A stretch of DNA of 64,000 nucleotides from Arthrobacter zhaoxinii (lineage in GTDB: Bacteria; Actinomycetota; Actinomycetes; Actinomycetales; Micrococcaceae): NCBI RefSeq assembly GCF_024385505.1, contig NZ_JANFLT010000006.1:1-64000 (forward strand). The letters run 5' to 3'. The notes beneath the pieces were generated by a model, which saw only the letters and a list, made by a program, of their open reading frames with translations, had not been told where the DNA came from and made no database searches. Positions 52,904 to 62,308 of this stretch are shown one piece after another (position 1 is the stretch's first letter; every line of letters starts with the position of its first letter). The position numbers were made by a program, and so were the translations under genes.

Positions 52904-54412
52904 ATGGCCGCCGGAACAGGTACCGCAAGCCGTTTCTCCGTTGACGAAGCACAGGTGCTGCCGCCGCTCCATGAGCTGGCGGGGATCGCGAAAGTGGCAC
53001 AGCCACGGGAAGGCCACCGCACCGAGGTGTGGTATGACACCCCGGACCGGTCGCTGAGCCTGCGCGGGTTCCGCCTGACCCGGATCACGGACGACGACGG
53101 CCCCCGCTGGGAGCGCAGCGCACCGGCACTGGAGCCCGGTACAGCTGTTCTCAGGGAGGTCGCCCTCGGGATCCCTCCGGAACTGCTGGAGGACGTCCGG
53201 GCGGTGGTCCGGGACCGTGAACTGGTGCCGGTGCAGACCCTGGCCACCCGTTATCTGGAGTACGAGCTGCTGGACGGTGCGGCTACAGTCCTCGCCCGCG
53301 TCCGGGACGAAAGCACACACGACACCGGAGCGGGCAGGTCCGGCACAAACCGCCGGGCCTGGATCATCGAGGCCACCGATGCCGTCCTGGTCCGGGACGC
53401 CGAAGCTATGTTCCGTACCTCCGGTGCCGTACCGGGGGACGCGCAAGCCGGCGGGGAACGGGGGGAGAGTCCGGCGGGTACGACCCCGGACAACTCTGCC
53501 GTAAGCGGTGGTGGTCCGGGCGGCGCAGACGCCGATCCCCTGGACGTGGGAAGCCCGTTGGCACTGCTGCTGCTGCACTACCTGCGCGGCCAGTTCGAAG
53601 AGCTGCTGCGCCACGATCCGCGGGTGCGCCGGGGGGATGCCGACGGGATCCACAAAATGAGGGTGGCCACCCGGCGGCTGCGTTCGGCCCTCTCCAGCTA
53701 CCGCAGCACCATGGAGCCGGAGCCGGGACGTTCCCTGCGGGCGGAGCTGCGCTGGCTTGCCCGGGTGCTCGGGGAAGCCCGCGATGCGCAGGTGATGCGG
53801 CACCGGCTGCGGGAGCTGATTGCCGCCGAACCCGAAGACCTGGTGATGGGGCCGGTGGCCGCGCGCGTGGATGAAGAGCTGCTCCATGACTACCGGCAGG
53901 CCTTCGGCCGCATCCTCGAAGCGCTGTCTTCCCCGCGGTACTTTCGGGCGTTGGACGAGTTGGAAGCACTGGTGGACAGCCGGGCCTGGACGGAAGCGGC
54001 CAAGGAACCGGCGGGACCAGCCGCCGCCCGCATCATCCGGCGGGACCGGAAACGGCTGCACCGCCGGGTCCGTGCCGCACGGAAACTCGCAGGCGAGGAA
54101 CACACGGAAGCGCTGCATGATGCCCGCAAGAATGCGAAGCAGCTTCGCTACGCGGCCGAAGTCTGGGCGCCAGTGCAGCCGAAGGAAGCGAAGGAAATGG
54201 TGGACGCCGCGGAGCACGTGCAGAAAATCCTCGGCGAGCACCAGGACAGCGTGGTGACGCAGGCGTACCTGCGGCGCATGGGGGCAGCGGCGTCGGCCGC
54301 CGGAGAGAACGGCTTTACCTACGGACGGCTGCACGCCCTGGAACAGGCCTCTGCCCAGTCGGCCCGGGAGCGTTTTGCCGGCGCCTGGAAAGGTTTCCCG
54401 GCCAGCCCCTGA
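52904..54412 (+). CDS. CYTH-CHAD protein with a degenerate CYTH domain
   Basis: The 502-residue protein has an N-terminal CYTH-like domain (about 1-185) and a C-terminal CHAD domain (about 220-490). The CHAD signatures HKMRVATRRLRSALSSYR and HDARKNAKQLRYAAEV are clear, with many His and Arg for polyphosphate binding. The CYTH start lacks the ExExK metal/substrate motif; the matching place reads GTGTASRFSVD. The usual Lys in the next strand is also gone (WERSAP). The fold is kept, for example VWYDTPDRSLSLRGFRLTR. It may bind phosphates but is unlikely to be an active triphosphatase. Confidence 0.84.
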   Translation: MAAGTGTASRFSVDEAQVLPPLHELAGIAKVAQPREGHRTEVWYDTPDRSLSLRGFRLTRITDDDGPRWERSAPALEPGTAVLREVALGIPPELLEDVRAVVRDRELVPVQTLATRYLEYELLDGAATVLARVRDESTHDTGAGRSGTNRRAWIIEATDAVLVRDAEAMFRTSGAVPGDAQAGGERGESPAGTTPDNSAVSGGGPGGADADPLDVGSPLALLLLHYLRGQFEELLRHDPRVRRGDADGIHKMRVATRRLRSALSSYRSTMEPEPGRSLRAELRWLARVLGEARDAQVMRHRLRELIAAEPEDLVMGPVAARVDEELLHDYRQAFGRILEALSSPRYFRALDELEALVDSRAWTEAAKEPAGPAAARIIRRDRKRLHRRVRAARKLAGEEHTEALHDARKNAKQLRYAAEVWAPVQPKEAKEMVDAAEHVQKILGEHQDSVVTQAYLRRMGAAASAAGENGFTYGRLHALEQASAQSARERFAGAWKGFPASP

Positions 54413-54425
54413 CGGAGGGAATCAG

Positions 54426-55991
54426 ATGGAATCACCCTGGGCGCCGCTGCGCCGGCGGATGTTCCTGATCCTGTGGCTTGCCCAGCTGGGCTCCAACATC
54501 GGCTCCTGGATGCAGACCGTGGGAGCCCAGTGGTTCCTCGTGGAGAGCAGCGAAAACCCGGCCCTGGTCTCCCTCGTCCAGACGGCGAACCTGGCGCCGT
54601 CGCTCATGCTCGGCCTCATCGCCGGGGTGCTGGCGGACGCGTTCAACCGCCGCCGGCTGATTCTCGGTGCCAATATCTTCGCTGCGGGTGCGGCCACTGT
54701 GCTGACGGTAGTGGCCACCCTGGGGCTGCTGAACCCCGATTCGCTGCTGCTGTACACATTCCTCATCGGCTGCGGCATGGCACTCAGCTCACCGGCCTGG
54801 CAGGCCATTACGCCCGAGCTGGTCTCCCGCGACGAAATCCGGGCGGCCGCGGCCCTCGGGAGCGTGGCGATGAATGCGGCCCGCGCCGTGGGTCCCGCCG
54901 TGGCGGGCCTGCTTGTGGCCGTTGCCGGTCCCGCCTTTGTGTTCGGCCTCAACGCGCTGTCCTTTGTGGGTACCTCCGTCGCCATCTACAGCTGGCGGGC
55001 ACCCCGGCAGGATCCGGCGGAACGGGAACATGTGGGGGAGGCGCTCGCCGCGGGCATCCGCTACATCCGCGCCGCCCCGCGCGTCCGGCGTATCCTGCTG
55101 CGGTCCGGGTTGTTCATCTTCCCGGCCAGCGCCGTTTATGCCCTGCTGCCCGTTGCCGTCAACGGACATCTGCGCCTCGGCTCGGCAGGTTACGGGCTGC
55201 TGCTCGGAGCCCTGGGCCTCGGTGCCGTGCTGGGAGTCCTGCTCCTGCCGCGGCTGAGGACGGTCCTGCCGGACAACGCCCTGCTGGGCGGCAGTGCCGT
55301 TGTCTTCGCCGCCGGGGCCTTCGCGTCCGGTTACCTGCCTCCGGGAGCAGTTGCTGCGCTGCTGGTGCCCGCCGGATTCGCCTGGATCTGCACCTTCTCC
55401 ACCCTGAACGCCGCGATGCAGCTGACGCTGCCCGAATGGGTGCGTGCCCGCGGCCTGTCCGTCTACCTGATGGTCGCCGCCGGTTCGCAGGCCGTGGGGG
55501 CGGTGTTCTGGGGATCCGGTGCCACCGGTGCCGGATATGCTCCGACGCTGGCCTTCGCCGCCGGGGTCCTGGTGCTTTCGGGTGCCAGCGTCCTGGTGCT
55601 TCCGCTGCTGCCCGGCACCGGCCACCTCGACCGGAGCGTAGCCGGCACGGAACTGCATCTTCCGTCCGGCGGGGAACCTCAACCCGGCGCCGGTCCGGTG
55701 ACCGTCCTGATTGCCTATGAGGTGCCTCCGGACCGGAACGACGAATTCGTGAACGCCATGCACAGGGTCCGGCTGACCCGCATGCGCACCGGCGCCACCG
55801 ACTGGGAGCTGGTGCACTCGGTCACCGATCAGGACCAGTTCCGGGAGATCTATGACGTACCGACCTGGCGCGAATACCTGCGGCAGGAACAGACCCGCAC
55901 CACGGGGGAGGACCGCCAGATCATCCAGCATGCCTGGGACCTGGCTGAGGAGGAACCGCGGGTGCGCTGGTTCCTTCCTGCTTCCGCCTGA
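54426..55991 (+). CDS. MFS_3 transporter with C-terminal monooxygenase-like domain
   Basis: The 521-residue protein has about 12 membrane segments of the MFS_3 class (enterobactin exporter EntS-like), with LAQLGSNIGSWMQTVGAQWFL at the start and an NRRRLILGANIF loop. After residue about 420 it adds a soluble domain of about 95 residues: VTVLIAYEVPPDRNDEFV, RTGATDWELVHSVTD and EIYDVPTWREYLRQ, like antibiotic-biosynthesis monooxygenase (ferredoxin-like) folds. Export is likely but the substrate is unknown. GGAGGGA precedes the ATG. It lies 13 bases after the CYTH-CHAD gene. Confidence 0.84.
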   Translation: MESPWAPLRRRMFLILWLAQLGSNIGSWMQTVGAQWFLVESSENPALVSLVQTANLAPSLMLGLIAGVLADAFNRRRLILGANIFAAGAATVLTVVATLGLLNPDSLLLYTFLIGCGMALSSPAWQAITPELVSRDEIRAAAALGSVAMNAARAVGPAVAGLLVAVAGPAFVFGLNALSFVGTSVAIYSWRAPRQDPAEREHVGEALAAGIRYIRAAPRVRRILLRSGLFIFPASAVYALLPVAVNGHLRLGSAGYGLLLGALGLGAVLGVLLLPRLRTVLPDNALLGGSAVVFAAGAFASGYLPPGAVAALLVPAGFAWICTFSTLNAAMQLTLPEWVRARGLSVYLMVAAGSQAVGAVFWGSGATGAGYAPTLAFAAGVLVLSGASVLVLPLLPGTGHLDRSVAGTELHLPSGGEPQPGAGPVTVLIAYEVPPDRNDEFVNAMHRVRLTRMRTGATDWELVHSVTDQDQFREIYDVPTWREYLRQEQTRTTGEDRQIIQHAWDLAEEEPRVRWFLPASA

Positions 55992-56120
55992 GGGTTCGGT
56001 CCCGCGGTGCTGCAACGGATAGACTGGGACCCGGTTCGACGGCCGTATCCACGGCGGGCCGGTGCGTTGCAAGAGACGCGCTGAGAACGATGCAGTGAAC
56101 AAACCATTAGTTGAGGTATT

Positions 56121-57194
56121 TTGCGAGATTTTAGTGCACGCCTGGCCACTGCCGAGGAGATCGCCAACTGGGACAAGCACGTGCTTGCCAACCCCGGCGG
56201 CGGCAATGTCCTCCAGTCTGCATCCTTCGCGGAAGTGAAGTCCCACCACGGCTGGAATCCCGTGTACCTGGCCTTCACCGGACCCGACTACACGACGTAC
56301 ACGCTGGCGATCGAGAAGAAGGTTCCGGCACTCGGCAGCCTTTGGTACCTGATCAAGGGGCCCGACGTCGCCGCCCCCGAAGACGTGCCGCTGGTGGTGA
56401 ACGCGCTCACCCGGTTCATCAAGCAGACCCGCCGCAAGGTCTTCGCCATCAAGGTCGAGCCGGACATCGTAGACAGCGAAGAGGTCCAGGCCCTGTTCAC
56501 CGGCGCCGGCTTCATCAAGACGTTCAACCTGCAGCCCAATGACTCAACGGCCCTGCTGGACACCACGCCGGACGAGGAACAGCTGCTCAAGAACCTCTCC
56601 TCCCGCGGCCGCAATGCCGTCCGCCGGGCCATCCGCGAGGGTGCGGATGTCCGCCGCGTCGAGCCGACCGAAGAGAACATGCGGACCATGTACCGCCTGA
56701 TGGCCCACATTGAGGACCGTTCCGCGGCGCGGCTGCGTTCCTACGAGTACTACCACCGGTTCTGGTCCAACTTCGTGGCTGCCGGGCAGGGCCGTTTCTA
56801 CTTCGCGTTCGAGGACGGCGAACCCACCGTGGGCGCCTTCGTGATTGCCTACGGAAACAAGGGCACCTACAAGGACGGCGGCTCCAAGCCCCGGCGGTCC
56901 CAGTACGGGGATTCGCATCTGGTCCAGTGGACTGCGATCACCGAGCTCAAGAAGGAGTGCGGCATTGTCGAGTACGACTTCTGCGGCACACCGCCGAGCA
57001 GCCAGCTCAAGGACAAGAGCCACCCGCACCACGGGCTGGGCCTGTTCAAGACCAGTTTCTCAAAGACGGTCACGGATTTCGTTGGCTGCTATGACTTCGT
57101 GGTGGATCCGGTCCGCTACCGGATCTGGAACACCATCGGCGAACGCGTGGCACGCCAGATTTACTGGCGCCGCCACCAGCAGCCGTTCTACTAA
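56121..57194 (+). CDS. FemAB-family peptidoglycan-bridge aminoacyltransferase
   Basis: The 357-residue protein shows the paired GNAT fold of FemA/FemB/FemX: WNPVYLAFTGPDYTTYTLAI, LGSLWYLIKGPDV, SRGRNAVRRAIREGADVRRV, RFYFAFEDGEPTVGAFVIAYG and GLGLFKTSFSKTVTDFVGCYD. These enzymes add amino acids from aminoacyl-tRNA to lipid II or its stem peptide. Start is TTG behind TTGAGG; another start would cut into the conserved fold. It lies alone between the transporter gene and thrE. Confidence 0.88.
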   Translation: MRDFSARLATAEEIANWDKHVLANPGGGNVLQSASFAEVKSHHGWNPVYLAFTGPDYTTYTLAIEKKVPALGSLWYLIKGPDVAAPEDVPLVVNALTRFIKQTRRKVFAIKVEPDIVDSEEVQALFTGAGFIKTFNLQPNDSTALLDTTPDEEQLLKNLSSRGRNAVRRAIREGADVRRVEPTEENMRTMYRLMAHIEDRSAARLRSYEYYHRFWSNFVAAGQGRFYFAFEDGEPTVGAFVIAYGNKGTYKDGGSKPRRSQYGDSHLVQWTAITELKKECGIVEYDFCGTPPSSQLKDKSHPHHGLGLFKTSFSKTVTDFVGCYDFVVDPVRYRIWNTIGERVARQIYWRRHQQPFY

Positions 57195-57253
57195 GCAGCA
57201 GTTACACCAGGCAATAACCCGGGCAGGGCCCGGAACAGGCGAAAGGCTAGTCC

Positions 57254-59248
57254 TTGGAGAACACCTCCGATCCGGGTGGGCACAAGCCCGGATCGAATCG
57301 GGATTCGGCACCGAATCCGGACCCGGTCGCCGGGCCCATTCCGCTGATCAGCGTGCCGTCCGGCCGGCGGGTCCAGACCGGCAAAGCGCAGCCAGGGAAA
57401 GCGCAGTCGGGAAACGCGCAGCCCGAGAGTCCGCAGCCCGGCAAAGCGCAGTCGGGGAACCCGCAGCCTGGGAGCCCGCAGACCGCTAGCCCGCAGGCCG
57501 GCGGCCCCTCTGCGCAGAGGGGAAAGCCCGGCAAAGCGACCCGGCAGGGGCAGGGTGCGGCCGCGCGGTCCCTGCGGCCCGCCGTCAAGGCCCCGGTTCC
57601 GCCGTCGAAAGGGCCGGGGCAGCCGCCCGCGGGTATGGGCATGCCTACTGCCGCGCTCCGCAGCACCCGGCCCAAACCCCCGCCCCCCACCACATCGGTG
57701 GTTCAGCCGGCGGGGTCCAAGCAGCTTCGGCCCCAGACAAGCCGTATCCGCACCACCGCAGACCCGCGTGAGAAGCGGCCCGCACGCACGCGCAAGAGCG
57801 TGCCGCCGGGAACCGCACCGCTGGGCTCCTCTTCCATCCGCCCCGACCGTTCCTCCGCGGCAGCGCGGCGGATGCTGCGCAAACTGGTCCAGGGCGAGAG
57901 CCCGCCCACCCAGGCCATGTCCATTGTGGAGCGGCTGGCAGGCAGCCCCTACGCCAACCCGCTGGTGCGCAGCGGCGGGCCGGATGCCAGTGCCCGGAAA
58001 ACGCTGGACCTCGCCCTCGGCATGGCCGAGACGATGTTCCGCTACGGTGCCGGTGCCTTGGAAGTGGAAACCGCCATCATCGCGGTGACCGCGGCGTTCG
58101 GGCTGGAAAGCATCGAAGTGGACATCACGAACCAGTCGGTCCTGCTGAACTATTCTCCGAAGGACCAGACGCCCATCACGGTGATGCGTGTGGTGCGTTC
58201 CTGGACGAACAACTACGCCGGGCTCGGCCTGGTCCACCAGCTGGTTACCGAGATCATCGACGGCGGGCTCTCCCGCGCCGAGGCTGCCAACCGGCTCAAT
58301 GAAATCACCCAGCAGCCCAAGCCGTTTCCGCGCTGGGCGGTCACGGTGTCCGCGGGCGTCTTTGCCGCAGCCATTGTCGGGTTCATCGGCGGGGGTCCGC
58401 TGGCCTCACTGGTGGGTTTTGCCGGCACTGTGATGGTCAGCCTCCTCCAGCGCGTGCTGGGCAAGTGGCGGGTTCCGGACTTCTTCACGACGGCGGCCAG
58501 CGGCTTTGTGGTCACCGCCATGGCCATGCTTTTCTGGTCCATGGAAGTGCCGATTTCGCCCGGCATTGTCGTGGCCGGCGGCATCCTGGTCATGCTGCCG
58601 ACCGGCCGGCTGGTTTCGGCGGTGCAGGATGCGATTAACGGGTTCCCGGTCACGGCGTCGGGCCGGTTCCTGTCCGCATTCCTGACCTTCGGCGCCCTGG
58701 TGGCAGGCATCGCCGTCGCGCTCGTGATGGGAGCGCTGATGGGGATGGGCCGGTTGAATGTCACTGACGTGGCGTCGTCCCAGTATTCCTTCGCGGTGAC
58801 GCTGCTGCTGCTGGCCATTGCGCTGGGTGCCATCTGTGTTGTCGAACAGTCCCCGCGGCAGCTGGTGCTGCCCACGGTCCTGATCGGCGTGGCAGGGTTC
58901 CTGGTCTACCAGGCGGCGGAAGCAGGCGGCATGGGACCGCGCCTGACTCCGGCGGTGTCTGCCATCTTTATCGGCATGGTGGCCCGCATCGTGGCCCTGC
59001 GGATGGGCGCCCCGCAGCTGATCGTAGCCGTTCCGGCCATTCTGTTCCTGTTCCCCGGGCTGGCGATCTTCCGGTCCATGTACGGCCTGAGCATCGGCAC
59101 AGACGAGATGTACCAGGGCGTGGTGGGACTCTTCGATGCCCTGACCGTCATCCTGGCCATTTCCGGCGGCGTGGTGCTGGGCGACAACCTGGGCCGTCCC
59201 TTCACCCGCAACCTCAACGGCAACGACCGCCGCAACCGCCGGCGCTAG
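57254..59248 (+). CDS. thrE: Threonine/serine exporter ThrE
   Basis: The 664-residue protein is the ThrE/YjjP-YjjB type exporter. Residues about 255-400 form the ThrE hydrolase-like domain with LAGSPYANPLVRSGGPDASA and MAETMFRYGAGALEVETAII. Residues about 370-650 carry ten membrane segments, including GFIGGGPLASLVGFAGTVMVSLL (in part) and AVPAILFLFPGLAIFRSMYG. The first 220 residues are a disordered, basic, Pro-rich tail with a repeat block. Start is TTG behind GAAAGG. A terminator follows at once. It should export threonine and serine when their peptides are in excess. Confidence 0.88.
   Translation: MENTSDPGGHKPGSNRDSAPNPDPVAGPIPLISVPSGRRVQTGKAQPGKAQSGNAQPESPQPGKAQSGNPQPGSPQTASPQAGGPSAQRGKPGKATRQGQGAAARSLRPAVKAPVPPSKGPGQPPAGMGMPTAALRSTRPKPPPPTTSVVQPAGSKQLRPQTSRIRTTADPREKRPARTRKSVPPGTAPLGSSSIRPDRSSAAARRMLRKLVQGESPPTQAMSIVERLAGSPYANPLVRSGGPDASARKTLDLALGMAETMFRYGAGALEVETAIIAVTAAFGLESIEVDITNQSVLLNYSPKDQTPITVMRVVRSWTNNYAGLGLVHQLVTEIIDGGLSRAEAANRLNEITQQPKPFPRWAVTVSAGVFAAAIVGFIGGGPLASLVGFAGTVMVSLLQRVLGKWRVPDFFTTAASGFVVTAMAMLFWSMEVPISPGIVVAGGILVMLPTGRLVSAVQDAINGFPVTASGRFLSAFLTFGALVAGIAVALVMGALMGMGRLNVTDVASSQYSFAVTLLLLAIALGAICVVEQSPRQLVLPTVLIGVAGFLVYQAAEAGGMGPRLTPAVSAIFIGMVARIVALRMGAPQLIVAVPAILFLFPGLAIFRSMYGLSIGTDEMYQGVVGLFDALTVILAISGGVVLGDNLGRPFTRNLNGNDRRNRRR
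57380..57499 (+). repeat. Eight 15-bp repeats in the thrE tail
   Basis: Eight in-frame 15-bp units encode G(K/N/S)(A/P)Q(P/S) and close variants at residues 43-82. They form part of the disordered N-terminal tail and show several single-base differences. Confidence 0.82.
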
Positions 59249-59257
59249 CTGGAACCG

Positions 59258-59295
59258 AAAAAGGCCCGGACCGCTGCAGCGGTCCGGGCCTTTTT
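59258..59295. terminator. Bidirectional terminator between thrE and the SIP gene
   Basis: A perfect palindrome with a 19-base arm runs from AAAAAGGCCCGGACCGCTG to its complement ending TTTTT. It serves the convergent genes on both sides. Confidence 0.93.
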
Positions 59296-59304
59296 CGCGT
59301 TCGG

Positions 59305-60168
59305 CTAGAGGATCTTCCCTACCGGGGTGCGTTTCTCGGCCTGGAAGACTTCCTCTGTGCGTCCGGCAGCCCAGTAGCCGGAGAGGGACACCTGCCGGCG
59401 GTCCAGCCCGCGGTGGCTGAACAGGACGTCCCGCAGGGACTTCATCACTTCCCGCTCACCATGGGCAAAGACCTGCACTGCCCCGTCGCGCCAGGACGCG
59501 GTAGCGACCGCCTCGGTCAGCAGCCGGCTCCGGCCGGCGGGGGTGTCACCGCGGAACAGCCAGGTCAGCTCCACCCCGTCCGGTTTGGGAACCGGCTGCC
59601 GGTCCTCGGGACCAGCCACTTCGATAAATGCCTGACCGACTGCGTCCAGCGGCAGGGCGCGAAGCACGGTGGCCACCGCGGGCAGGGCGGATTCATCGGC
59701 AGCCAGCAGGTACCAGTCGGCGTCGGGGTCGGGATTGAACGCTCCGCCGGGGCCGGAAAAGGTCAACGGCTCACCCGGCTGGGCCGAGGCGGCCCACGGC
59801 CCGGCCAGTCCTTCGTCGCCGTGGACTACGAAGTCGATGCTGATCTCCCGGGCCTGCAGATCCACGTCGCGGATGGTGTAGGTGCGGGACACCGGCCAGT
59901 GCTCGCGTTCGCTGCGGGAGCGGATGGAGTCCAGGTCCTCCGTGCCGTCGATCGGGCGTCCCTGCGGGCCGAACCAGATTTTGCAGTAGGCATCGGCGCA
60001 GCTGTTGGGCTGGAACCGGTCAAACCCGGGGCCGCCGGCAACCACGCGGACCATATGTGCGCTGACCTGCTCCCGGCGGAGAACCTCGAGGGTCAGCAGC
60101 GGGCGCTGCCGCCGCGGAGCAGGAGCGTCGGGCTCCGGCGGGCGCGGTGGAGTCATTGATTCTGGCAT
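59305..60168 (-). CDS. Siderophore-interacting protein (FAD-dependent reductase)
   Basis: The 287-residue SIP-family reductase has an FAD-binding domain with REHWPVSRTYTIRDVD, then FVVHGDEGLAGPWAASAQPGE, and an NAD(P)-binding half with LLAADESALPAVATVLRALP. The Trp/Gly-rich end SGYWAAGRTEEVFQAEK is typical. It probably reduces ferric siderophores in the cytoplasm. AGGAGACACC precedes the ATG. No siderophore genes lie beside it. Confidence 0.9.
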   Translation of the reverse strand: MPESMTPPRPPEPDAPAPRRQRPLLTLEVLRREQVSAHMVRVVAGGPGFDRFQPNSCADAYCKIWFGPQGRPIDGTEDLDSIRSRSEREHWPVSRTYTIRDVDLQAREISIDFVVHGDEGLAGPWAASAQPGEPLTFSGPGGAFNPDPDADWYLLAADESALPAVATVLRALPLDAVGQAFIEVAGPEDRQPVPKPDGVELTWLFRGDTPAGRSRLLTEAVATASWRDGAVQVFAHGEREVMKSLRDVLFSHRGLDRRQVSLSGYWAAGRTEEVFQAEKRTPVGKIL

Positions 60169-60197
60169 GGGGTGTCTCCTAGGGAAGGACCTGTTTA

Positions 60198-60971
60198 CTA
60201 CCGTACAGCGCCCAGACGCCAGTCCACCGGCTCCGCGCCCTGCTGTACCAGCAGCTCATTGGCACGGCTGAACGGGCGGGAACCGAAGAACCCGCGCGAA
60301 GCTGAGAGCGGGCTGGGATGCGCGGATTCGACCGTGGGCGCACCGCCGAGAAACGGGACAATGCCCTGGGCATCGCGGCCCCACAGGATGGCTACCAGGG
60401 GAACTTGTGTGCCGTCGGGACGACGGCGGGACGCCAGCGCGCGGACGGCAAGTTCGGTGACTTCCTCCCATCCGCGTTTCCGGTGCGAGCCGGCCTCGCC
60501 GGCACGCACCGTCAGCACACGGTTCAGCAGGACCACACCCTGGTCTGCCCAGGCGCTGAGGTCCCCGGAGGGGGAGGGACCAATTCCCAGGTCAGCCTTC
60601 AGTTCGGTGAAGATGTTGTTCAGGCTGCGGGGAAGCGGGCGGACGCCCTTGCCTACGGAGAACGACAGCCCCACGGCATGCCCGGGGGTGGGATACGGAT
60701 CCTGGCCGACGATCAGCACCCGGGCACTGGCCAGAGGACGCTGGAAGGCCCGCAGGATGTTTTCGGGTGCGGGCAGGATATGCTGCCCGGCGCGTCGCTC
60801 CGCCTCCAGCTCGGCGGCAATTTCCTCAAGGCGCGTCCTGGCCGGCGCCATGACCTGCGCCCAGTCGGGGGCCATGAGGTCCTCGAGCCGGGTGGGGGCG
60901 GCGAAAGGGAAGGGGGTCTTTGGTGCAGGCTCGCCGGTGTAGGAAAAGAGCAGGGGTTCGTCAGTGGTCAC
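60198..60971 (-). CDS. ung: Uracil-DNA glycosylase
   Basis: The 257-residue family 1 UDG removes uracil from DNA. The water-activating loop is [18 protein letters not shown] with the catalytic Asp, and the Leu-intercalation loop is [20 protein letters not shown] lies between them. The start is GTG 60971, with only a weak ribosome site. The first 30 residues are variable. It lies 29 bases before the SIP gene on the same strand. Confidence 0.94.
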   Translation of the reverse strand: MTTDEPLLFSYTGEPAPKTPFPFAAPTRLEDLMAPDWAQVMAPARTRLEEIAAELEAERRAGQHILPAPENILRAFQRPLASARVLIVGQDPYPTPGHAVGLSFSVGKGVRPLPRSLNNIFTELKADLGIGPSPSGDLSAWADQGVVLLNRVLTVRAGEAGSHRKRGWEEVTELAVRALASRRRPDGTQVPLVAILWGRDAQGIVPFLGGAPTVESAHPSPLSASRGFFGSRPFSRANELLVQQGAEPVDWRLGAVR

Positions 60972-61092
60972 CGGACCATTTTGTCACCGCTCCGATTGCG
61001 GTGTCTTCCACGGTCCTTGGCCCAAATGACAACCCTGTTATTCCCAATTAGCATGGGCGGTACATATATACGGGAATCTTTTGGGAGTGAAT

Positions 61093-61401
61093 GTGGCGGA
61101 ATCGACCGAAGCCGAGCGGTTCTCCCTCGATGACGCAGTGGATCCGGAAAGCCCGCTGGGCGTTCAGGAACAGCAGATGCTCGCGTTGGAGCGGGCGTGG
61201 TGGAAGTATGCGGGTGCCAAGGAGCAGGCCATCAAGGACCTGTTCGGGATGTCGGCCACGAGGTACTACCAGGTCCTGAACGCCCTGATCGATACCGAGG
61301 AAGCCCTCGCGCATGATCCGATGCTGGTCAAGCGGTTGCGTAGACTACGTACGACCCGCCAGCGTGCCCGTACCGCCCGCCGACTGGGCACCGGAATATA
61401 G
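61093..61401 (+). CDS. DUF3263 protein
   Basis: The protein of about 102 residues belongs to DUF3263, a small actinobacterial family. Core features are MLALERAWWKYAGAKEQAIKDLFGMSATRYYQVLNALI (residues about 27-65, a helix-turn-helix-like unit) and a basic tail with RTARRLG. It may bind DNA. GTG 61093 is used because GGGAG lies 5 bases before it; TTG 61081 is the alternative. It is 66 bases before the LytR_C gene and often occurs beside it in this group. Confidence 0.82.
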   Translation: MAESTEAERFSLDDAVDPESPLGVQEQQMLALERAWWKYAGAKEQAIKDLFGMSATRYYQVLNALIDTEEALAHDPMLVKRLRRLRTTRQRARTARRLGTGI

Positions 61402-61468
61402 CGCCGGTTCCCACCAACGTTGGCAGCCTAGGATGCGGTGCCACCAGAACAAGGATTGAAACGCCACT

Positions 61469-62104
61469 ATGAGCCAATATCCCCGGGACGAGTTCGACAA
61501 GGTCCCCGAATCCTCGGCGCGGCAGGGCGTGCACCGCGAACGCCTCATCCCCTCGCGTTCGACCGGGCTGGGGCTGCTGATCACCGTGGGTGTTCTCGCG
61601 CTGCTGATTGGCCTGGCAGCCTATTTTGTCCTGCCGCGCCTGGGCATCGGTGCCGGCTCCGGCGATCAGTCCCCCGCGGCCGGTGCGCCTGCTTCCGCAT
61701 CCGCCACCGCCACCGCTGCCGCGTCTGCCACCGCTACGCCAACTTCGAACACTGACGAGGGCGAGGCGGAGGCATCGCCGAGCCCGACCGCTGCCTCCAC
61801 CCCGACGCCGAGCCCGACGCCGACGGTACCGGCGATCGACCCCACGCAGCCGGTGGCGGTCTTCAACGCCAGCGGCGTCAGCGGCCTCGGCGCCGGAGTT
61901 TCCGGCCGGATGTCGGCTGCAGGATGGTCCGTGGGCGCGGTGGCCAACTGGACCGGTGCACCCCAGCAGGGATCCGGCGTCTACTACAGCGCGCCGGAGC
62001 TGGCAGCAAATGCTCAGGCAGTCGGCGCTCAGCTGGGGATCCCGGTTCTGGAAACGCCCGGCTTCACCAGCGTCACCGTGGTCCTGGGACCCGAATACCA
62101 ATAA
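61469..62104 (+). CDS. LytR_C-domain membrane protein
   Basis: The 211-residue protein has a short cytoplasmic start, one membrane segment (about 31-52) and an Ala/Thr/Pro/Ser-rich linker to about residue 125. The C-terminal LytR_C domain begins QPVAVFNASGVSGLGAGVSG and ends TSVTVVLGPEY. Such proteins contact the cell wall, often with LytR-CpsA-Psr enzymes. Here the catalytic LCP domain is absent, so it is likely an accessory or regulatory factor. Confidence 0.87.
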   Translation: MSQYPRDEFDKVPESSARQGVHRERLIPSRSTGLGLLITVGVLALLIGLAAYFVLPRLGIGAGSGDQSPAAGAPASASATATAAASATATPTSNTDEGEAEASPSPTAASTPTPSPTPTVPAIDPTQPVAVFNASGVSGLGAGVSGRMSAAGWSVGAVANWTGAPQQGSGVYYSAPELAANAQAVGAQLGIPVLETPGFTSVTVVLGPEYQ

Positions 62105-62152
62105 GCGGGGCCTGGCGGGTAAAAAGACCATAACGTTATTGACCCCCGCGTA

Positions 62153-62168
62153 GGTGATCCGGATCACC
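62153..62168. promoter_or_regulatory. CRP/GlxR-like palindrome upstream of the cold-shock gene
   Basis: GGTGATCCGGATCACC is a perfect 16-bp palindrome with the GTGA-N6-TCAC pattern. It lies 140 bases before the cold-shock start and could be a GlxR-type site. Confidence 0.5.
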
Positions 62169-62229
62169 GTGGTTAGAGTGATGCCAGCCGGTTTGCGCCG
62201 CTGACCTCGGCCTCCCTTGGGAACCGACA

Positions 62230-62283
62230 GAGGCGCCGGATCCGGCGCCTCCGGCGTCCAAGCATGCCGCCGGAGGGCGGCAT
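62230..62283 (+). promoter_or_regulatory. Structured leader of the cold-shock gene
   Basis: Two stems are visible: a perfect 22-bp palindrome at 62230-62251 and ATGCCGCC-GGAG-GGCGGCAT at 62264-62283. Both lie upstream of the ribosome site and have no T-run, so they are more like a folded 5' leader than a terminator. Cold-shock mRNAs are known for long folded leaders. Confidence 0.5.
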
Positions 62284-62308
62284 CTGGAATCGAGGTTGGA
62301 GAAGCATC

